From positions 1-52,525 of the forward strand of contig DASRWI010000024.1 in the NCBI GenBank assembly GCA_035654655.1: 52,525 nucleotides of DNA. Reading direction: 5' to 3'. The translations under genes and the position numbers were made by a program. This DNA comes from DASRWI01 sp035654655. Its GTDB lineage: Bacteria; Bacteroidota; Ignavibacteria; Ignavibacteriales; Ignavibacteriaceae. A model generated the notes under the pieces. The model did not search any database. It had not been told where the DNA came from and worked only from the letters and a program-made list of their open reading frames with translations. Below, one piece after another: positions 9,452 through 18,256 of the stretch (position 1 is its first letter; every line of letters begins with the position of its first letter).

Positions 9452-9490
9452 TTTTTTAAAGGTGAAGAAAAAAAATCTTCACCTTTGAAA
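9452..9490 (-). terminator. Long hairpin behind the aminotransferase gene, probable terminator
   Basis: A perfect 11-bp stem (AAAGGTGAAGA / TCTTCACCTTT) encloses a 7-base homopolymer loop. Flanking A/T runs can extend the pairing by about 7 bp with one bulged base. It starts three bases after the aminotransferase stop on the minus strand and separates that gene from the dcw promoter. The T-run lies mainly in the loop rather than after the stem, so its strength as an intrinsic terminator is uncertain. Confidence 0.55.
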
Positions 9491-9493
9491 AAA

Positions 9494-10678
9494 TTATTTT
9501 GATAGAGCTTTCTTTATTCTTTCAATACCTTCTTCAATTTGTTTCAAGTCAGTAGTAGAATAAGAAAATCTTAAATTATGTTTGAAGTAATGTCCAAAGC
9601 AGGACCCATAAACAGTGGCTACCCGGGCTTCAAGTAGTTTATTGAAGATGTATAACTTACTTTCTTCTTCAGATAAATTTTTAGGAACGAACTCACTAAA
9701 ATCAGGGAAAATATAAAAGGCACCTTCAGGTTTAATAGGAAGTTTTACTCCAGCAATTGATTTTAATCCTTCATACAAAGCAATTCTTCTCTCACAAAAT
9801 CTTTCCATAAATTCTTTTATTGCTTCTTTTTCTTTAGCGGTATTAGTTAAAGCTTCAGCCCCTGCAAATTGGGTGTAAGTTGGAATACCTGCTGTTTGAG
9901 TGTAGTCTCCAAGTTTAATTAAATTAGTTAAATGTTTATCTCTGCTTACAAGATAACCTAATCTCCACCCAGTCATTGCATAAGTTTTTGAAAAAGTATA
10001 TACAGAAATTATATTTTCATAATCAAGTTGCATAGGGCTAAAATGTTTATTCCCATCAAAGGTTATATGCTCATATGCTTCATCAGATAAAATGAAAACA
10101 TTATATCTTTTACATATGGCAACAATATTTTCAATTTCTTCTTTTATAAAAATTTTGCCTGTGGGATTATGCGGAGTATTCAGATAAAGAAATGCTGCAT
10201 CTTTTATTTCTTTTTCAAGAATATCATAATCAATACTGAAGTCATCAGCTAAAGGAATTTCCACAAAATTAGTTTTTGCATAAGGAACAAAATTTTCCAA
10301 TACACAGCTCCAGGTCGGAGCAAACCCAACAACTTTTTTTCCTTCAAACAATTTAAATACAAGTTGTAGACCTTCCTGTCCCCCGTGAGTAACTACAATA
10401 TTATCTTGGTCAATATCGTTAACATTATTAAACGTTTTAAGCTTTTGAACGATTGCGTTTTTAAGTTTTATATGACCCCCTGAGACAGGATATTTTGTCA
10501 TACCTTTATCAAGAGCATCTTTCATTGCATCAACAATATATTGCGGAGTGGGAAATCCAATTTCACCACGCTGAAAAAGAATAAAATCTTTTCCTGTTTC
10601 GAGAGCTCTTTTATTTACTTCTTCCGAAATGGCAACAATTGGAGATAAACGAATATTTTCCATAGCAGGATTGAACAT
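9494..10678 (-). CDS. Pyridoxal-phosphate aminotransferase, class I fold (aspartate aminotransferase-like)
   Basis: Cytoplasmic PLP enzyme of 394 residues. Expected class I/II features are present: substrate/PLP contacts in NTPHNPTG (168-174, Asn171), Asp199 in the SDEAYE motif, the Schiff-base lysine K231 in TFSKTYAMTGWRLGY, and the C-terminal Arg in LRFSYS. This pattern fits subgroup I-gamma/I-beta aspartate or aromatic/branched-chain aminotransferases; the exact amino-acid substrate cannot be read from the sequence. A strong ribosome binding site (AAGGAG, 7 bases before the ATG) supports the start. It is a single gene, ending in a hairpin just before the dcw promoter. Confidence 0.88.
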   Translation of the reverse strand: MFNPAMENIRLSPIVAISEEVNKRALETGKDFILFQRGEIGFPTPQYIVDAMKDALDKGMTKYPVSGGHIKLKNAIVQKLKTFNNVNDIDQDNIVVTHGGQEGLQLVFKLFEGKKVVGFAPTWSCVLENFVPYAKTNFVEIPLADDFSIDYDILEKEIKDAAFLYLNTPHNPTGKIFIKEEIENIVAICKRYNVFILSDEAYEHITFDGNKHFSPMQLDYENIISVYTFSKTYAMTGWRLGYLVSRDKHLTNLIKLGDYTQTAGIPTYTQFAGAEALTNTAKEKEAIKEFMERFCERRIALYEGLKSIAGVKLPIKPEGAFYIFPDFSEFVPKNLSEEESKLYIFNKLLEARVATVYGSCFGHYFKHNLRFSYSTTDLKQIEEGIERIKKALSK

Positions 10679-10807
10679 AGCAGACTCCTTCTCTTTTTTA
10701 TTATTCTCGCAGGAATATTTTATAAAAAATAATTACTTCGAAATGAATATACTGAAAAATATTTCTAAAGAGAATTAAATTAATATTAAATTTTTTTATA
10801 TAAAGTA

Positions 10808-12628
10808 TTAATAATATATGCGTAGTCGCTCATCCCATGTATATTCAAGTAATATTTTTCCGCTAATTCCTTCTTCTTCCATCAACCAAATAAGATTATA
10901 AAATGACTTATCAGTTTCTATTTGCTTCGATAATTTAGAATACTTTTGAACCCCGGCCATCATCCTATATACTTTCATGCCATTTTCAATTAAAGTTTTT
11001 CTAGTTTCATATAAAGATTTTTTTTTACTTAATTCAAAAAATTCAGCCCTAACTATATTCCCTAAACTATATTCATTTGATTGATATAAAGCATCGCTTA
11101 AATTTTGATAATTAAATATCCAGCTCAATGGCTTTTCTGATAAAGATTTTTTAAAATAAAATATTGATCTATTATAGTCATTTTTCCAATAATAAATTTC
11201 ACCATACAATTCATTAATAACAGAACTATCATATATAATAGAAGTTTCATATAAATGTTGTATTGCTTTGTCTAAGTAACCTTCTCTAAACTCATATTCA
11301 TTCATTTGAGCTTCATAAAGATTCAGCATTGCTACATACAAATGATATCTTAATTTATCATAACTAGTACCAATTAATAATTTATAATAATCGCAAGCTA
11401 CCTTTAAGTTAATCTTAGTATAATCCCATACCACAACACTCAAATGATCATTATACTTCAAATTGAAATCGCCAGCAGCACTTATTGCAGAATAATTTGT
11501 TGAATCCCAAGAAATAGATTGATCATATTTATCAATTACATCATAATAATCAATGTCACCGTAACTTTTTATGCCGAGATTTTTTGCGGTTTGAATATTT
11601 TTAAAATATAACTCTTCAGTTTGTTTTCCTTGTTCATAATAATAGTTAGATTTAAGGTATTTAATATATTTAACACCATAATAAATGCTTAAAGATGCTA
11701 TTAATATAATTACTACACTTAAGTAAAGTTTATGTGTCTTTGGTTTTCTTTTTTTAGTTGTTGGAAAATTTTCTAGATCGGCTTCCTTATTCAAATCTCC
11801 TGAATAATTTACTTCATTTACGCTGGAATTATTTAATATTCCTTGATGTTTATCAATATTGTTAATCGTTAAGTTATTCTTTCTTATTTTTTTTAATAAT
11901 TTATTTAATGATTTATACGATCTAATAATTGCAACTATAAAAGCTATCCTAATAGAGCTCCAAAAAAATAGACTTTGTGTGGTTTTAATATCGCTATTAA
12001 AATATCCAAATAAATAATCTCCAAATTCAACTATACCTATAATTATCCCAATCATTAAAGCAGTTTTAGGTTTTTTTTGAATTAAATAAATACCTAAAGC
12101 AAGAACTATAATTAAAAGGATATAAAAAACTAAATTAGATATCGCTGATTCAGGAGAGATTTTATACTGTGAAATTGGGATTACAAATGATTTTATGATT
12201 AAGAAGACTAGAATAAGATACATACTTATTTTAGCTTCAAATATTATATTAAAAGGATCAGAAAGAGTATTCTTTACTGGAATATCATTAATAGTAGCTG
12301 CTAAACCATTCCTAAAAATAAAATTTGTAAAGAAAAAACTTTTAGCTCGGGCATTCCAAACATATAATTTCTGAGGTTCATTCTTTATGTAAAAAAGAAT
12401 CTCTTTTCGTTGGTTTTTATTTACCAAATCTATTAAGGTACCATCAATAAAAACTTTTATAGGTTCTTCCGGATTATAAGCTCTAATTATTTCAATTCGA
12501 GTTGCTAAATAATCAATAATATAAATTTCATTTTCTTTATCATTAATAATTTGAGAATTAATAAAAGTTTTATCAAACATTTTGGGATTTTGATATGCGA
12601 ATTCAGTTTCTTCTACTTTTGAATTCAT
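10808..12628 (-). CDS. Unrecognised multi-pass membrane protein with C-terminal TPR-like region
   Basis: Not recognised as a named family. The 606 residues divide into a soluble, beta-rich N-terminal part (about 1-125), a cluster of four hydrophobic segments (about 132-152, 160-183, 187-208, 218-237), a charged linker rich in Lys/Asn, one further transmembrane segment at about 299-318, and a C-terminal helical region (about 325-540) whose Tyr/Ala-rich helix pairs look like degenerate tetratricopeptide repeats. The C-terminal part would be extracytoplasmic or cytoplasmic depending on topology, which is not settled. Ribosome binding is weak (GGA). It appears more AT-rich than the flanking housekeeping genes, suggesting an accessory gene. 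Confidence 0.7.
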   Translation of the reverse strand: MNSKVEETEFAYQNPKMFDKTFINSQIINDKENEIYIIDYLATRIEIIRAYNPEEPIKVFIDGTLIDLVNKNQRKEILFYIKNEPQKLYVWNARAKSFFFTNFIFRNGLAATINDIPVKNTLSDPFNIIFEAKISMYLILVFLIIKSFVIPISQYKISPESAISNLVFYILLIIVLALGIYLIQKKPKTALMIGIIIGIVEFGDYLFGYFNSDIKTTQSLFFWSSIRIAFIVAIIRSYKSLNKLLKKIRKNNLTINNIDKHQGILNNSSVNEVNYSGDLNKEADLENFPTTKKRKPKTHKLYLSVVIILIASLSIYYGVKYIKYLKSNYYYEQGKQTEELYFKNIQTAKNLGIKSYGDIDYYDVIDKYDQSISWDSTNYSAISAAGDFNLKYNDHLSVVVWDYTKINLKVACDYYKLLIGTSYDKLRYHLYVAMLNLYEAQMNEYEFREGYLDKAIQHLYETSIIYDSSVINELYGEIYYWKNDYNRSIFYFKKSLSEKPLSWIFNYQNLSDALYQSNEYSLGNIVRAEFFELSKKKSLYETRKTLIENGMKVYRMMAGVQKYSKLSKQIETDKSFYNLIWLMEEEGISGKILLEYTWDERLRIYY

Positions 12629-12771
12629 TTTTAATCCAAGAATATGATTATATTGTAGAGATTAGTTCTCCTAAATAAATACTCTTAACAATAAATTTCT
12701 TATTAAAATATGAAAAATTATTAAAATAATAAAATATTTATTGAATTATAAAAAATAATGAATTATAGAAT

Positions 12772-13335
12772 CTATTTAATTCCTAATTCTTTATCTAATT
12801 CTATTTCATTTATGGATTTTTCATTATAATTTAAATCAAACTTGTTTAAGGAAGTTATGTTAAAATTATTAACGTCATAATCTTCCCCATTTACTTTACT
12901 GAGCATTTTTCTTAGAAATATTGCAAATCTTGGAGTTAATGCAATAGCATTTTTATACTGGAATTTTTGTATTTCATTTATGTATTTTTCAATAATTTTA
13001 ATAAGAATATTGTGTTCTTCTTTTAATAAAAATCTAAATCTTAAACAATATTCTGTTACTGTCAAAGCTAATTCTTGTAATTTTATATATTCTGAAGATG
13101 TTTCTTCGAAATCATCCATCGTTCTATTGTGAAGAAAGGAATTATAGGTTGTTTTAAAACTAATCATTATGCCTAATAATCTTGTTCCATCTTTTCTGAT
13201 GTTTTCCTTCCACTCTTTACGAATTTGTTTATTAGTAATGTTTCTTTGAATTAAAAAAGTAATTGAAGACCCCAACGCTGCTCCCAATAATCCTTGAAAA
13301 TTATTTATATAATTTAAAATTTCAGGTACATTCAT
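12772..13335 (-). CDS. Small unrecognised protein with N-terminal membrane segment
   Basis: No family recognised. The 187 residues start with a short amphipathic stretch and a glycine-rich hydrophobic segment (about 13-29, LLGAALGSSITFLI), followed by a basic region and a predominantly helical, charged C-terminal body. The topology suggests a single-anchor protein with a cytoplasmic helical domain. A GAGGA ribosome binding site four bases before the ATG supports the start. It is transcribed toward the preceding unknown membrane protein gene across a 143-base, very AT-rich gap, so co-transcription is possible but not shown. Confidence 0.65.
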   Translation of the reverse strand: MNVPEILNYINNFQGLLGAALGSSITFLIQRNITNKQIRKEWKENIRKDGTRLLGIMISFKTTYNSFLHNRTMDDFEETSSEYIKLQELALTVTEYCLRFRFLLKEEHNILIKIIEKYINEIQKFQYKNAIALTPRFAIFLRKMLSKVNGEDYDVNNFNITSLNKFDLNYNEKSINEIELDKELGIK

Positions 13336-13459
13336 TTTATCCTCTTTAAAATTAATATATAAATATATAGATTATAAAAATGAGATGTTCATGGTTTCTT
13401 GATGTTTTTTCCTTTAAATACATCAAAATTAGATGAATCAACATTATTATATTATTTGA

Positions 13460-14080
13460 ATGAAAGAATTTCTTTTTAATATTATCACACATTATGGTTA
13501 TTTAGGACTGTTTTTATCAATGGCGTTGGGAATTGTCGGCCTGCCAATACCTGATGAAACAATTCTTGCCTTTTCAGGATTTCTGGTTTTTCAAAAAGAA
13601 CTTCATTTAATACCTGCAATGATTTCAGCTTTCGCAGGAAGTATTACAGGAATTTCAATAAGCTTTATACTTGGAAGAACACTGGGAATTAGAATTTTAA
13701 GAAAATTAAAAAAATGGATTCACAACTATGACTCAGCTATAAAAAAATCTCATGATTATCTTGAAAAGTATGGTGGGTGGATATTTATATTTGGTTATTT
13801 CATCCCAGGTATAAGGCATATAGTTGCCTTAGTAGCAGGTACTACAGAAATTAAATACAAAAAATTTGCATTATTTGCTTATATAGGTGCCCTAATATGG
13901 TCTTCAACTTTTATATTATTAGGCTTTTTTCTTGGTAAACAATGGATGAAGGCTCTTGAAAAGATACACGGACATATAATGCTTTTCTCAATAATTTTAG
14001 TAGCTCTTATTGTTGTTATTTTCCTTATCAGAAAATTTTTCTGGAAAAAGAAAACTGTTGAAGAACCTGTAAATAAATAA
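13460..14080 (+). CDS. DedA-family (SNARE-associated/VTT domain) membrane protein
   Basis: Inner-membrane protein of 206 residues. The DedA signature is present: an N-terminal re-entrant segment with GLPIPDE (residues 27-33), where the acidic residue is essential in characterised homologues, and a second half with the aromatic/Arg motif FGYFIPGIRHIVALVAG near 115-131. DedA/VTT proteins are known to support membrane homeostasis, with several acting as undecaprenyl-phosphate or phospholipid scramblases/flippases; which lipid is used here is not determinable. The C-terminus ends in a basic tail. There is no clear ribosome binding site. It converges on the tRNA-Thr gene without an obvious hairpin between them. 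Confidence 0.9.
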   Translation: MKEFLFNIITHYGYLGLFLSMALGIVGLPIPDETILAFSGFLVFQKELHLIPAMISAFAGSITGISISFILGRTLGIRILRKLKKWIHNYDSAIKKSHDYLEKYGGWIFIFGYFIPGIRHIVALVAGTTEIKYKKFALFAYIGALIWSSTFILLGFFLGKQWMKALEKIHGHIMLFSIILVALIVVIFLIRKFFWKKKTVEEPVNK

Positions 14081-14105
14081 TTTGATAAGTTTAGGGATTT
14101 GGAAG

Positions 14106-14178
14106 AGCCACCTGCCGGAATCGAACCGGCGACCTACTCATTACGAATGAGTTGCTCTACCAGCTGAGCTAAGGTGGC
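14106..14178 (-). tRNA. tRNA-Thr (anticodon CGT)
   Basis: The minus strand folds as a standard cloverleaf of 73 bases. The acceptor stem is GCCACCT/AGGTGGC, the D-arm contains AGCTCAGCTGGTAGAGC, the anticodon arm is ACTCA-TTCGTAA-TGAGT with anticodon CGT, and the T-arm is CCGGTTCGATTCCGG. CGT reads ACG, giving threonine. The discriminator is T and the CCA end is not encoded. No direct repeat of the 3' end was found elsewhere in the window, so there is no sign of an integrated element. Confidence 0.96.
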
Positions 14179-14244
14179 TTTTATACAAAAAGAAAAAGGG
14201 ATAAATTTTCATTTGCCCCTTCATTCTGGTCTAAATTAAAATTA

Positions 14245-14340
14245 CTATCTTAATTTTTTCTTATGTCTATTCTTTCTAAGTCTTTTTTTCCTTTTATGAG
14301 TAGACATTTTATGACGTTTACGTTTTTTTCCGCAAGGCAT
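14245..14340 (-). CDS. 31-residue basic AURKAIP1/COX24-domain mini-protein, probable small-subunit ribosomal protein
   Basis: A tiny ORF of 31 codons. It begins MPCGKKRKRHKMSTHKRKK and ends in a run of Arg/Lys/His, with about 60 percent basic residues. This matches the short AURKAIP1/COX24-type proteins annotated across Bacteroidota and relatives, which are related to mitochondrial mS38 and actinobacterial bS22. A ribosomal role in the small subunit is therefore inferred from family relations. A GGAGG motif ten bases upstream of the ATG and its position between a tRNA gene and the zinc-ribbon/HU genes support a real gene. Automatic pipelines with a minimum-length cutoff would miss it. Confidence 0.85.
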   Translation of the reverse strand: MPCGKKRKRHKMSTHKRKKRLRKNRHKKKLR

Positions 14341-14365
14341 AATGTTTATTCCTCCGATTTATTGT

Positions 14366-15274
14366 TTATTTTAATGTATTTAATTGCTGTAGTGCATTCT
14401 GGCCTGTTTCTGTATTAGGAGCAATATCAACAGCTTTTCTAAACCATTCTTTTGCTTTTTCTGTATTGCCAGCCTGCAAGTTTATAATTCCTAAATTAAA
14501 ATGAGCCTTCTGGTGTCTTGGATTTACTTTAGCTCCTTGTTCCATTGTCTGAATTGCTAAATTCAAATTTCCAGTTTCATAATAACAAATACCTAAATCT
14601 ACTATAGCATCAACATCTTCAGGTTCTTTTTCAATATACTTTTTATAATTGTCAATAGCTTTTGGATATAATTTCGCATCATGCGCCATATTAGCAATGC
14701 TCAACAATATTGCATGATTTTCAGGATTACTTTTATACTGTTGTTCCATTGCAGTTAAATCCTGCTGAACATTAAGGTCAGGAACATTACCCATTTGATT
14801 ATTCATTTGAGTATCTTCATTCTTCGAACTAAATACTCCCGATAATGAAAGAATAAGAATAATAACACTTATAATAGCTATGGCTATTATAATCAAAACA
14901 GGCTTGGAAATTTCAACTGTATTCTTTTTATCTTCAACTCTCTTAGTATGAGGAACTTTTTTACCCTGAGGTATGTTTTCTTTTCGAACTGAAACTTTTT
15001 TAGCAACCGGTTTGTTGGCTGCTTTTAAAACAGGTTTAGTTGGTTCCTGTTTATCTATTCTTCTTACAATTTTTTCTTCTTTTCCAGTCAGCTTAATACC
15101 ACATTCAGAACAATAAGGAAGATTAGATTTTGTTTCAAGACCACAATTACCACAGATAACAAATTCTTCTTCAATTATTTCTTTAGATTTGGCAGCTAAA
15201 TTTTCACCACAATTAGGACAGTATTTATATTCTTTATCTAACTCAAAGTTACAATAAGGGCAATTACTCACCAT
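14366..15274 (-). CDS. Double zinc-ribbon, single-pass membrane, TPR-repeat protein
   Basis: A modular protein of 302 residues, function not assigned. Two C-terminal-directed zinc ribbons open the protein: CPYC...CPNC at about 5-20 and CGNC...CSEC at about 41-58. A basic linker (about 60-120) follows, then one transmembrane helix at about 128-150 and three or more tetratricopeptide repeats from about 175 to 300 with NLGICYYETGNLNLAIQTME-like helices. Topology suggests zinc ribbons in the cytoplasm and TPRs outside, or the reverse. The ATG at 15274 is chosen over an in-frame TTG one codon upstream. The start overlaps the end of the HU-like gene by 11 bases, implying co-expression. Confidence 0.82.
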   Translation of the reverse strand: MVSNCPYCNFELDKEYKYCPNCGENLAAKSKEIIEEEFVICGNCGLETKSNLPYCSECGIKLTGKEEKIVRRIDKQEPTKPVLKAANKPVAKKVSVRKENIPQGKKVPHTKRVEDKKNTVEISKPVLIIIAIAIISVIILILSLSGVFSSKNEDTQMNNQMGNVPDLNVQQDLTAMEQQYKSNPENHAILLSIANMAHDAKLYPKAIDNYKKYIEKEPEDVDAIVDLGICYYETGNLNLAIQTMEQGAKVNPRHQKAHFNLGIINLQAGNTEKAKEWFRKAVDIAPNTETGQNALQQLNTLK

Positions 15275-15587
15275 CAAGAATATCTTTTCCTTTCATTCCA
15301 AGATTTACAAGTTCTTTAAAGTCACGTGAAAATTTAAATGCCGGTACAAAATGTTCTTCAACATAAACTTGTTCACCAGTCTTAGGGTTACGAGCCTGGC
15401 GCGGATTTTTTTTCCTTACTTTATAGCTTCCGAATCCACGGATTTCAATATTTCTACCCTCTTTTAACGCTTCAATAACTGTTTTAAAAAATCCTTCTAT
15501 GATAGCTTCTGTTTCAAGTTTAGTCAATCCGGTACCTGCAGCAACCCTGTCTACTATATCAGCTTTCGTCATATTTTTCATTTTCAT
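15264..15587 (-). CDS. HU/IHF-family DNA-binding protein
   Basis: Nucleoid-associated protein. The body from MTKADIVDRVAAGTGL onward shows the helical dimerisation half, then the IEIRGFGSYKVRKK core and the DNA-contacting arm with NPKTGEQVYV, which carries the conserved Asn-Pro tip. The C-terminal FKELVN region completes a length of 107 residues, near the family's usual 90-105. The open frame extends upstream to 15698, but that extension is hydrophobic and unlike the family, so the ATG at 15587 is preferred; ATGs at 15581 and 15572 are also possible, and none has a good ribosome binding site. The downstream zinc-ribbon/TPR gene overlaps its 3' end. Confidence 0.9.
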   Translation of the reverse strand: MKMKNMTKADIVDRVAAGTGLTKLETEAIIEGFFKTVIEALKEGRNIEIRGFGSYKVRKKNPRQARNPKTGEQVYVEEHFVPAFKFSRDFKELVNLGMKGKDILDGE

Positions 15588-15824
15588 GTGTATTAAGTCT
15601 ATATTTTTTAAACAAATAAAGTTATTAAAGATTTTGGTAAAATCCAATCCCAAAGTAAACAAATGAGGGGTAGTAATTGAATATTTATTAAATCTCATTT
15701 TGATTCAATCATAGTTATTAGTTTAATTTTGAAGCATCATTCCGAAAATAAAATTCAAGTTTTGACCTGTTTTTGTAATGGTATGTAATTTGTGTTTGAA
15801 AGGGAAAGAAATTTTAAGGTCAAA

Positions 15825-16145
15825 ATGGAACTAATAGAAATTATTCAATCTTCAATTACTTACTTTACAGGCTGCGTAGTTTTATTAATGTTTTTATCTT
15901 ATACTATTTACAAATTAAAAGATAGAACCAGATTAAAATCTTACGAAATTATAGAAGATGATAATAAAATTGATGTTAAAAAGAATGTTAATGTAAATTA
16001 TACACCTAAAAATAAGAATAGAAATTTTACTTTTATCACTACATCAAATGAAAAGCTTGAAGTAAATTCAAGTTATAAAGTTGTTAATAAAGAAAATAAA
16101 GGGAAGAAAAACAAAGAAAAATTTACAATAGTTACTTTTATGTAG
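15825..16145 (+). CDS. Small single-pass membrane protein, unrecognised
   Basis: No family recognised. From the ATG at 15825 the product is 106 residues: a short acidic N-terminus, one transmembrane segment (about 9-27, containing TGCVVLLMFLSYTIY), then a highly charged Lys/Asn-rich cytoplasmic-looking tail. The ATG is preferred over an in-frame GTG at 15792 because AAGG lies five bases upstream of it. The gene is alone, divergent from the HU gene and convergent with the S9 peptidase gene, and is followed directly by a strong hairpin terminator, which supports it being a real transcription unit. Confidence 0.6.
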   Translation: MELIEIIQSSITYFTGCVVLLMFLSYTIYKLKDRTRLKSYEIIEDDNKIDVKKNVNVNYTPKNKNRNFTFITTSNEKLEVNSSYKVVNKENKGKKNKEKFTIVTFM

Positions 16146-16166
16146 GTAAACTTACATGGTGGGGTA

Positions 16167-16200
16167 AAAATGGGAACTGATAAGTTCCCATTTTCATTTT
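16167..16200 (+). terminator. Bidirectional intrinsic terminator
   Basis: A perfect stem AAAATGGGAACT / AGTTCCCATTTT with a GATA loop is followed by TTTTCATTTT. The A-run and T-run on the two sides let it work for both the + strand small gene and the convergent S9 peptidase gene ending at 16205. Confidence 0.85.
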
Positions 16201-16204
16201 AAAT

Positions 16205-18256
16205 CTATTTGAACTGTGTACCTTTTATTAATTTATGTGAATCATAAGGTGCCGGTTCACCTCCCAAATATTTGTTAAACCATTCAAGGTGAGCATTGTA
16301 ATATAAAGGCATTGATTTTACTGCACTTGGCCAATGTCCGTCATTTGGGAAAACGACAAGACGTGCATCTATACCTAATGTTTTTAATGTCGTAAAGTAT
16401 TGAACGCTTTGAGTATAAGGCACACGATAATCTTTTTCACCTGTAATAATCAACGTTGGGGTTGAAAAGTCCTTTGCATAATTTGATGGAGAATATTTTT
16501 CATAATTATCAGAATTCCAAGGCTGTCCTTTCATATCCCAATTAACAAACCATAATTCTTCAGTAGCACCCCACATAGATTCACTATCAAAAATTCCCAT
16601 CATAGAAGCCAGGCATTTGAATCTTTTTGTTTTTGCCTGGAACCAGTTCATCATATAACCACCGAACGACCATCCCATTGCACCAATTCTATCTTTATCA
16701 ACGTATGGAAGCTTTTCAAGTTCATCAGTTACTTTCATTAAATCATCAAAAACTTTTCCGCCATAATCGCCGGAAATAGCTTCAGTATATTTGCTTCCGT
16801 AACCTGTTGAACCGTGAGGATTACAAAAAGCAATAACATATCCATAACCGCCATACACTTGCCAGTCTCCTCTAAATGCATCCATCCATTGACTTTGAGG
16901 ACCACCGTGTACATTCAGAACCAAAGGGTATTTTTTGTTAGGGTCAAAGTTATGAGGCTTTACTATAAATGTATGAACTTTTATTCCTTCAGCACCTTCA
17001 ATCCACATTTGTTCTACAGGTCTGAAGTCATATTCATCTAATAATTCTTTGTTCATAGTAGTAAGCTGTTCATATTTTTTTGTATCTAAATTAAGATTAA
17101 ATATTTCTCTTGGCTTATCTACATTAGTAGCTGCATAAATCATTACTCCTGATTTATCAATATCAAATCCCATAACAGTTTGATTTCCGGTAAGGTTGGT
17201 TATTGCTCTGGTGTTAATATCAATTTTATGGACTGGAGCATAACCTTTTACATCTGCAGTAAAGTAGATTGATTTTGAATCATTACTCCATTCAAACTCA
17301 TTTATTGTGTAATCAAAATCTTCGGTAAGAATTTTAATTTGATTTGTTTTAAGGTCATATAAAGCTAAACGATATCTGTCTGCTTCAAAATTCTCAATCG
17401 TTTGTAATTTATATGCAATGTATTTTCCATCAGGAGAATATACAGGATAACCATCCCAACTTTTATTTTCAGTGATTCTCTTAATGTTGCTTCCATCAGA
17501 ATTCATTGTATATAAGTCAGCATTTGTTGACGCGGCAGAATTTTTATCCTCAGTGGACATAAAGCAAATTTGCTTCCCATCAGGAGAAAAATTATATCTT
17601 ACATCTCCTCCTAGCATAAAATTAGAAGATATCCATTCACTCTTAACCAAGTCTTTAACTTTTTTAGTTTCAAGGTTTAAAGAAAAAATATGAGGTTCTT
17701 TTTCTTCTCTGTAGCTTGTCCAGTGCCTGAATAAAAGGTCATCAGTCATATAAGCTTTTACAGGACTGTTATCATAAGATTCCTGGGTGTTCTTATTGCA
17801 TTCAATATTATCTTTGCACTCAGGAAAAATATTTGTTTCAAAGATTAAACTTTTACCATCAGGAGAAAAAACAGGATTGCTGACATCTATTGGTAAATCA
17901 GTAATTTTTGTATCTGCTCTGCTGTTGATATTGAATTTATGAAGGTCAGCTCCAAGTTGATAAATGATTTCCTCATTATTATACCAACCTAAAGATAACT
18001 CACTTTTTTCAGTGTTAAGCAAGGGCTTTTGGTTTTTTCCATTGATATCCATAATGTAAATATCAGAATTGGATTTCCCCTTTTTGAAGTCAGAATTAGA
18101 AACCATAAATATTACCTTCTTACCATCAGGAGAAATATTAGGACCGGAAACTCCTTTAACCTTGTAAAATGCTTCAATAGAGAATGGTTTTTTTTGAGCC
18201 ATTACATTTGAAGCTAAAAGAAAAACAACAACCAAAAAATAATTTAGGTATTTCAT
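16205..18256 (-). CDS. Secreted S9-family serine peptidase (acylaminoacyl-peptidase/DPP-like)
   Basis: Exported prolyl-oligopeptidase-family peptidase of 683 residues. A signal peptide (about 1-20, ending VMAQ) is followed by a beta-propeller built of WD40-like/PD40 repeats (many SPDGKxIxF motifs between about 40 and 400) and a C-terminal alpha/beta-hydrolase domain. The catalytic triad is readable: Ser530 in GWSFGGY, Asp609 in GEKDYRVP and His641 in NDGHWPS. HGGPQSQW near 450 is the oxyanion-side motif. Such enzymes remove N-terminal dipeptides or acylated residues in the periplasm. The gene is monocistronic, divergent from the copper genes and ended by a bidirectional terminator. Confidence 0.92.
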   Translation of the reverse strand: MKYLNYFLVVVFLLASNVMAQKKPFSIEAFYKVKGVSGPNISPDGKKVIFMVSNSDFKKGKSNSDIYIMDINGKNQKPLLNTEKSELSLGWYNNEEIIYQLGADLHKFNINSRADTKITDLPIDVSNPVFSPDGKSLIFETNIFPECKDNIECNKNTQESYDNSPVKAYMTDDLLFRHWTSYREEKEPHIFSLNLETKKVKDLVKSEWISSNFMLGGDVRYNFSPDGKQICFMSTEDKNSAASTNADLYTMNSDGSNIKRITENKSWDGYPVYSPDGKYIAYKLQTIENFEADRYRLALYDLKTNQIKILTEDFDYTINEFEWSNDSKSIYFTADVKGYAPVHKIDINTRAITNLTGNQTVMGFDIDKSGVMIYAATNVDKPREIFNLNLDTKKYEQLTTMNKELLDEYDFRPVEQMWIEGAEGIKVHTFIVKPHNFDPNKKYPLVLNVHGGPQSQWMDAFRGDWQVYGGYGYVIAFCNPHGSTGYGSKYTEAISGDYGGKVFDDLMKVTDELEKLPYVDKDRIGAMGWSFGGYMMNWFQAKTKRFKCLASMMGIFDSESMWGATEELWFVNWDMKGQPWNSDNYEKYSPSNYAKDFSTPTLIITGEKDYRVPYTQSVQYFTTLKTLGIDARLVVFPNDGHWPSAVKSMPLYYNAHLEWFNKYLGGEPAPYDSHKLIKGTQFK

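Noticed and set aside
9452..9490. Hairpin upstream of the dcw promoter as a riboswitch or leader RNA
   Set aside because: It lies upstream of the predicted promoter and directly behind the aminotransferase stop, so a 3' terminator role fits better.
14106..14178. tRNA-Thr as a possible integration site for an island covering the two unknown membrane genes
   Set aside because: No direct repeat of the tRNA 3' end, integrase or mobility gene is present in the window.
15588..15698. N-terminal extension of the HU-family gene up to 15698
   Set aside because: The extension is hydrophobic and unlike the family; the homologous part begins near MTKADIV, and ATGs at 15587-15572 give normal lengths.
16135..16158. 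ATGTA...TACAT near the end of the small membrane protein gene as another NarL-type site
   Set aside because: The arms are imperfect, the segment overlaps coding sequence and the stop codon, and it has no matching ACTAC half-sites.
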